54,844 nucleotides of DNA from Smithella sp. (GTDB taxonomy: Bacteria; Desulfobacterota; Syntrophia; Syntrophales; Smithellaceae). Positions 51,862 to 54,844 of the stretch are shown here, piece by piece. A program made the position numbers and the translations under genes. Each line of letters starts with the position of its first letter. The stretch's first letter is position 1. The stretch spans positions 1 to 54,844 of the forward strand of contig JAAZHX010000154.1 in the NCBI GenBank assembly GCA_012510495.1, given 5' to 3'. Below the pieces are notes generated by a model. That model was not told the origin of the DNA and did no database searches. It saw only the letters and a program-made list of their open reading frames with translations.

Positions 51862-52719
51862 ATGAACTCGAATTGGTTACTGGTGGACACCTCCGAAACC
51901 GTCCGGCTTGCAGCCGAACATCTGCAAAAAGCATCGGTATTGGGAATAGATACGGAGTATGATTCCTTCCGGTATTTCAAGGAAAAACTCTGCCTGATCC
52001 AGATTTATGCCCCTGAAATAACCTGTATTCTGGATGCAACGACCGACCTGGATTTTTCGTTTCTGGCCAGACCCTTCAAAAGCAAATCCACCGTCAAGAT
52101 CCTCCACGCGGCAGACAATGATATTCGCCTGCTCAAAAGAGATTACGGATTTGAATTTCAAAACATTTTTGACACGCACCGGGCGGGGATGATCCTGGGA
52201 TTCCAGCAACTGTCGCTGGATAAAATGATCCGGGAATTTCTGGGCGTGGAATTGAAAAAAAGTAAAAAAATGCAGCGCTCCCGCTGGGACCATCGTCCCC
52301 TGACTGCGAAACAGTTGGAATACGCGGTCCAGGATGTGACGCTGCTGCCGGCGCTCTATGAAAAGCAGAAAGCCGCCCTGCGGGAAAAAAGACTCGAGAC
52401 TTCAGCAAAAGAGGCTTTCGCGAAAATCGCTTCCGCCAGCTGGCAGGAAAGGGCTTTTGACCGTCGTGGCTACTCGAAAATCAAAGGATATTATGCGCTT
52501 GCGGGCGAACAGAGAGAACTGCTGAAAAAACTTTACGTCTGGCGCTTTGAACGGGCCAGAGAGGCCAACTGCGCGGTCTTTATGTTTCTGTCGGATGAAA
52601 AACTGGCCAAACTGGCGCAAAACCGCGACGGCATTCAGGATATTTTATCGCCCGAAAAATACCGGCGCTACGGAAATGACCTGAAGCAGCTGCTTCAGTC
52701 CGGCGCAGAACCGCACTGA
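51862..52719 (+). CDS. rnd: Ribonuclease D
   Basis: A 285-residue 3'-5' exoribonuclease. The DEDDy residues are in GIDTEYDSF, LHAADNDIRLLKRDYG and the Exo III motif YAVQDVTLL (Tyr-x3-Asp). An HRDC-like helical domain follows (YYALAGEQRELLKKLYVWRFERA, about 200-285). RNase D trims tRNA and other RNA 3' ends; a tRNA gene lies 100 bases away. The ATG at 51862 or the TTG at 51853 could start it; neither has a strong site. Confidence 0.92.
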   Translation: MNSNWLLVDTSETVRLAAEHLQKASVLGIDTEYDSFRYFKEKLCLIQIYAPEITCILDATTDLDFSFLARPFKSKSTVKILHAADNDIRLLKRDYGFEFQNIFDTHRAGMILGFQQLSLDKMIREFLGVELKKSKKMQRSRWDHRPLTAKQLEYAVQDVTLLPALYEKQKAALREKRLETSAKEAFAKIASASWQERAFDRRGYSKIKGYYALAGEQRELLKKLYVWRFERAREANCAVFMFLSDEKLAKLAQNRDGIQDILSPEKYRRYGNDLKQLLQSGAEPH

Positions 52720-52773
52720 TCCGGCGCCCGCCCGAAACAGGATACGCCTTTCCCAATCAGCAAACGGTTTTTC

Positions 52774-52814
52774 AAAACAACAAAGGGCCGGCCGAGGAAT
52801 CAGCCAACCCCTTG
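52774..52814 (-). terminator. Terminator after tRNA-Leu
   Basis: On the minus strand CAAGGGGTTGGC pairs with GCCGGCCCTTTG (12 bp with G-T pairs) and is followed by TTGTTTT. It begins 10 bases after the tRNA 3' end. Confidence 0.78.
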
Positions 52815-52823
52815 TTATAATCA

Positions 52824-52909
52824 TGGTGCCGAAGACTGGATTTGAACCAGCACGGGCGTGGCCCACTACCCCCTCAAGATAGCGTGTCTACCAATTCCAC
52901 CACTTCGGC
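52824..52909 (-). tRNA. tRNA-Leu(GAG)
   Basis: An 86-base tRNA with encoded CCA. The acceptor stem is GCCGAAG with CTTCGGC, and the discriminator base is A. The anticodon loop TTGAGGG gives anticodon GAG, so it reads CUU and CUC leucine codons. A long variable arm (class II) and T-loop GGTTCAAATCC are present. It is just downstream of secG, a common neighbourhood. Confidence 0.95.
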
Positions 52910-53016
52910 AAGCAGGAAAAATCCGATATGAAAACCGCCGCAAACAGGCAGAAAGATAACCTGTCCAACTGGTTTGCTTCTCTGGAAAAGAGCCGTTACT
53001 TCGCCGCGGGCGCCGT

Positions 53017-53367
53017 TTACGGCATATTCGGTGCGCCGGGCACAGCCGTGGGGGTCGCCGGCAACTGCGCGGGTTCCGGCGCTGCGGGAACCGTCTGCCT
53101 TGTTACGGGCGCCGATGCGCCTTCCATCAGGCCTGAGGTTTTTCGTGAAGCGCTATAGGTCAGCGTGATCGATGTCAGCATGAAAATGATTGCGACAGCC
53201 GCCGTCATTTTCCCCAGGAAAGTTCCGGCCCCGCTGGAGCCGAAAACCGTTTGGCTGGACCCGCCGAAAGCGGCACCCATGCTGGCTCCTTTACCCGCCT
53301 GCAGTAAAACGATCAGAACAAGAGTAACACAGGCCAAAACATGGATAATGGTTAATAATGTTGTCAT
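53017..53367 (-). CDS. secG: Preprotein translocase subunit SecG
   Basis: A 116-residue inner-membrane subunit of SecYEG. Two helices are visible (LLTIIHVLACVTLVLIVLLQ and TAAVAIIFMLTSITLTY) joined by the signature AGKGASMGAAFGGSSQTVFG. The C-terminal tail is Pro- and Ala-rich. The ATG at 53367 is chosen from AAGGA upstream. The in-frame extension to 53433 is open but not part of SecG. A MITE-like repeat lies about 90 bases upstream. Confidence 0.94.
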   Translation of the reverse strand: MTTLLTIIHVLACVTLVLIVLLQAGKGASMGAAFGGSSQTVFGSSGAGTFLGKMTAAVAIIFMLTSITLTYSASRKTSGLMEGASAPVTRQTVPAAPEPAQLPATPTAVPGAPNMP

Positions 53368-53459
53368 TTTTATATCCTTATTTTTATTGCCCTCAACCAT
53401 CGCGGTCATATCACCCGCCGATGATTTATTCAACGCTTCTTTTGCTTCCGGATCAATAA

Positions 53460-53583
53460 TGACGGTCTCGTAAAAAGTAACTCAAGTCGTCAATTACTGG
53501 ATACCGGCCCCCCCGACTTCTCGAGGGCAGGCTTCGCCGGTATGACTAAAAGGCGCCGAAATTGACTTTTTACGAGTTCATCA
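53460..53583. repeat. MITE-like repeat, copy B (124 bp)
   Basis: Nearly identical to copy A at 42204 but shorter inside. The ends are TGACGGTCTCGTAAAAAGTA and ACTTTTTACGAGTTCATCA, imperfect inverted repeats. The flanks both read TCAATAATGA, consistent with a short target duplication (at least ATAA). It lies upstream of secG. Confidence 0.88.
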
Positions 53584-53706
53584 ATAATGAATTATTCAAT
53601 GAAAATAGTCATATCCCGCATTTTGTGCCAGCGCCAGCCCGAAAGCGGCGGCATCATAGCTAAATGACGGGAAATCGTCAACTTTTTTCTTTTCTCCGCC
53701 CGACAG

Positions 53707-53799
53707 ACACTTCGGGCATGACAAGAGGTCATCCCCGCATTCTTCTGGCGGAATTCATAGAAGGTGTGGATGCCCGAGAAAACACTTCGGGCATGACAA
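53707..53799. repeat. Direct repeats in intergenic DNA
   Basis: ACACTTCGGGCATGACAA occurs at 53707-53724 and 53782-53799. The second copy pairs with TGCCCGA at 53771-53777 as a hairpin. The 246 bases between copy B and the WYL remnant hold only such repeat-like DNA. Confidence 0.6.
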
Positions 53800-53829
53800 A
53801 ATGAGGGCTTTGAACAACCGCCATTTTTG

Positions 53830-54345
53830 TTATTTCGACCGAAGAGAGAAATCCATTTTGGTCTGCCTTTTGAGCCAGCCCCGGACATCCTCGATCAAGG
53901 ATAACCGAAACTCTTCCGGTTCGAGGATGATCATATTGGGGATCCAGGATTTGAGAATATGACGGATGGCGTCGTAGTGTCCGACCCGGAAAGTGACGAC
54001 CAGCGATCCATCCGGCCTTTCCTCCTTTATTTCCTGCGTCGGAAACATTTTCCGCCGCTTGAAATAATCGCCGGCCTTTTTGTCGAACAACACCTTGACT
54101 TCCAGATTTTTCTCTCCGGAAAACCAGATATTGGCGCTTCCCTTAAGAACCGAGTCCAGGTCCCCGGGGATGGACTTGAAACGCGACGTCATCAACCGGA
54201 GGTCCTTTATCTTATCGAGGGCATAGCGTTTGAGGATGCCCGTGGCCGGCTCATTGCCGATCAGGTACCAGAAACCACCGTAATAAACGACCCGGTACGG
54301 TTCCAACTGGTATGAAGGACAGAAGATCGTCGGCTCCGCACTGGT
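53830..54345 (-). pseudogene. Truncated WYL-domain protein
   Basis: The C-terminal part of a WYL-type regulator: YQLEPYRVVYYGGFWYLIGN (the WYL core), then a WCX-like domain ending LEPEEFRLSLIEDVRGWL. The frame opens just after a TGA at 54348-54346. A TTG at 54306 is the only in-frame start. No N-terminal HTH domain is present upstream in any frame. WYL proteins bind ligands or nucleic acid to control transcription; this copy has probably lost function. Confidence 0.65.
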
Positions 54346-54476
54346 TCACAACAGCATCGTGATCCACATGGCTTTCTTCCAGATCACCGCAGCAGAAAAG
54401 TCCGGCCGCATGTCCTCCGTTAACCGCAGACGGCAATACAGGAAGAATCCGTAAGCGATGAAGAGGAAAACGTTCC

Positions 54477-54768
54477 ATGAAACACAAAAATCTGATAATC
54501 TTGTTATCCATTACGGTCCCGCTGTCAGTCTTCGGTATTACCAATGCCGACACGACCGTTTATGACAGGCATTACAACCGGCAGGGATACGAGAAGGAGT
54601 CGCGGGGCGTAGTGACCATGTATGACAGGAACTGGAACCGAACCGGCTATGAGAAAGACGGCAGGATTTACGAATGAAAACTGGAACCTGCAAGGCTACA
54701 AAAAGAAAAGCGGCACAACCGTGATTTATGATAAACATTGGAATCTGAAAGGATATAAGAAACGCTGA
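54477..54768 (+). pseudogene. Exported YD-WN repeat protein, frameshifted
   Basis: A signal peptide (NLIILLSITVPLSVFGITNA) is followed by four copies of a short repeat: VYDRHYNRQGYEK, MYDRNWNRTGYEK, (D)ENWNLQGYKKK and IYDKHWNLKGYKK. An extra A near 54674 throws the frame after repeat two, giving an early TGA at 54675-54677. Removing it gives a continuous product of about 96 residues to TGA 54766-54768. Family unknown. Confidence 0.6.
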
Positions 54769-54824
54769 TCATGAAATGTTTGAGGCCTGCACAACTACAT
54801 AAAACCAACAAGTTTGTCATTCCC

Positions 54825-54844
54825 GCGAAGCCTGCCCTCGAGAA
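54825..54844. repeat. Partial MITE-like repeat at the window edge
   Basis: GCGAAGCCTGCCCTCGAGAA is the reverse complement of the inner part of copies A and B. The element runs off the end of the window. Confidence 0.6.

Noticed and set aside
53368-53433. N-terminal extension of SecG to 53433
   Set aside because: The extension is hydrophilic and lies before the AAGGA site and the first membrane helix of SecG.
54346-54411. Frame upstream of the WYL remnant (MRPDFSAAVIWKKAMWITML) as its N-terminus
   Set aside because: It does not look like an HTH or WYL N-terminus, is hydrophobic and continues into an unrelated helix-like stretch opposite the repeat gene. It may be chance or part of another gene.

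Overview
The window looks like chromosomal DNA of an anaerobic Desulfobacterota bacterium, most like Syntrophus or Smithella (class Syntrophia). This is inferred from the gene mix: an anaerobic-style phenylacetate-CoA ligase with an ACT-domain partner, a multiheme c-type cytochrome, periplasmic rhodaneses, cobamide salvage and a lysine 2,3-aminomutase. No rRNA is present to confirm it. Genes are dense on both strands, often with ATGA or TAATG overlaps. A perfect 16-bp parS site at 15207 and mnmG at 20965-22842 suggest a position fairly close to the replication origin.

Layout. 1-9.4 kb: a secreted hypothetical protein, ACT protein and paaK, a membrane GGDEF sensor with a coiled-coil lipoprotein, Nudix hydrolase, double-zinc-ribbon thioredoxin, YbaK, a LysA-like decarboxylase, and a phosphate transporter with its DUF47 partner. 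9.4-13.4 kb: a four-gene operon of KamA, two ATP-grasp ligases and a GNAT enzyme. 13.5-20.1 kb: mutM, a PHP phosphoesterase, HtrA, and an MCE (Mla-like) operon whose ATPase lacks the Walker A region. 20.2-24.2 kb: a helical lipoprotein, mnmG and a YtqA-type radical SAM protein. 24.2-31.4 kb: a sulfur and electron-transfer region with an 11-heme cytochrome interrupted by an in-frame TGA, two periplasmic rhodaneses, a CstR-like repressor with a clear operator, a Tat-exported 4Fe-4S protein and a cytochrome b. Inside this region lies a 47-codon gene whose in-frame TGA is followed by a SECIS-like hairpin, a candidate small selenoprotein. 31.5-38.8 kb: mobB, then pgpA-cinA-(sORF)-thpR-recA-recX-alaS, headed by a promoter overlapped by a GAAC-N4-GTTC palindrome. 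38.9-42.2 kb: GNAT, DedA, a polymer-forming membrane protein and malate dehydrogenase. 42.4-50.8 kb: cobamide salvage and uptake (cobU, cbiR, cobS, cobT, btuF, btuB, btuD, btuC) with a cobalamin riboswitch. 50.9-54.8 kb: a lipoprotein hydrolase, RNase D, tRNA-Leu(GAG), secG, MITE-like repeats, a WYL remnant and a frameshifted repeat protein.

How the genes work together. The strongest candidates for an undescribed system are (i) the small Sec-candidate membrane protein set among the rhodanese and cytochrome genes, and (ii) the KamA/ATP-grasp/ATP-grasp/GNAT operon, which looks able to make a beta-lysine-containing conjugate. Several small genes are broken by single-base shifts or stops (14351, 25226, 26471, 39406, 53830, 54477). 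Some of these may be sequencing or assembly errors rather than biology.
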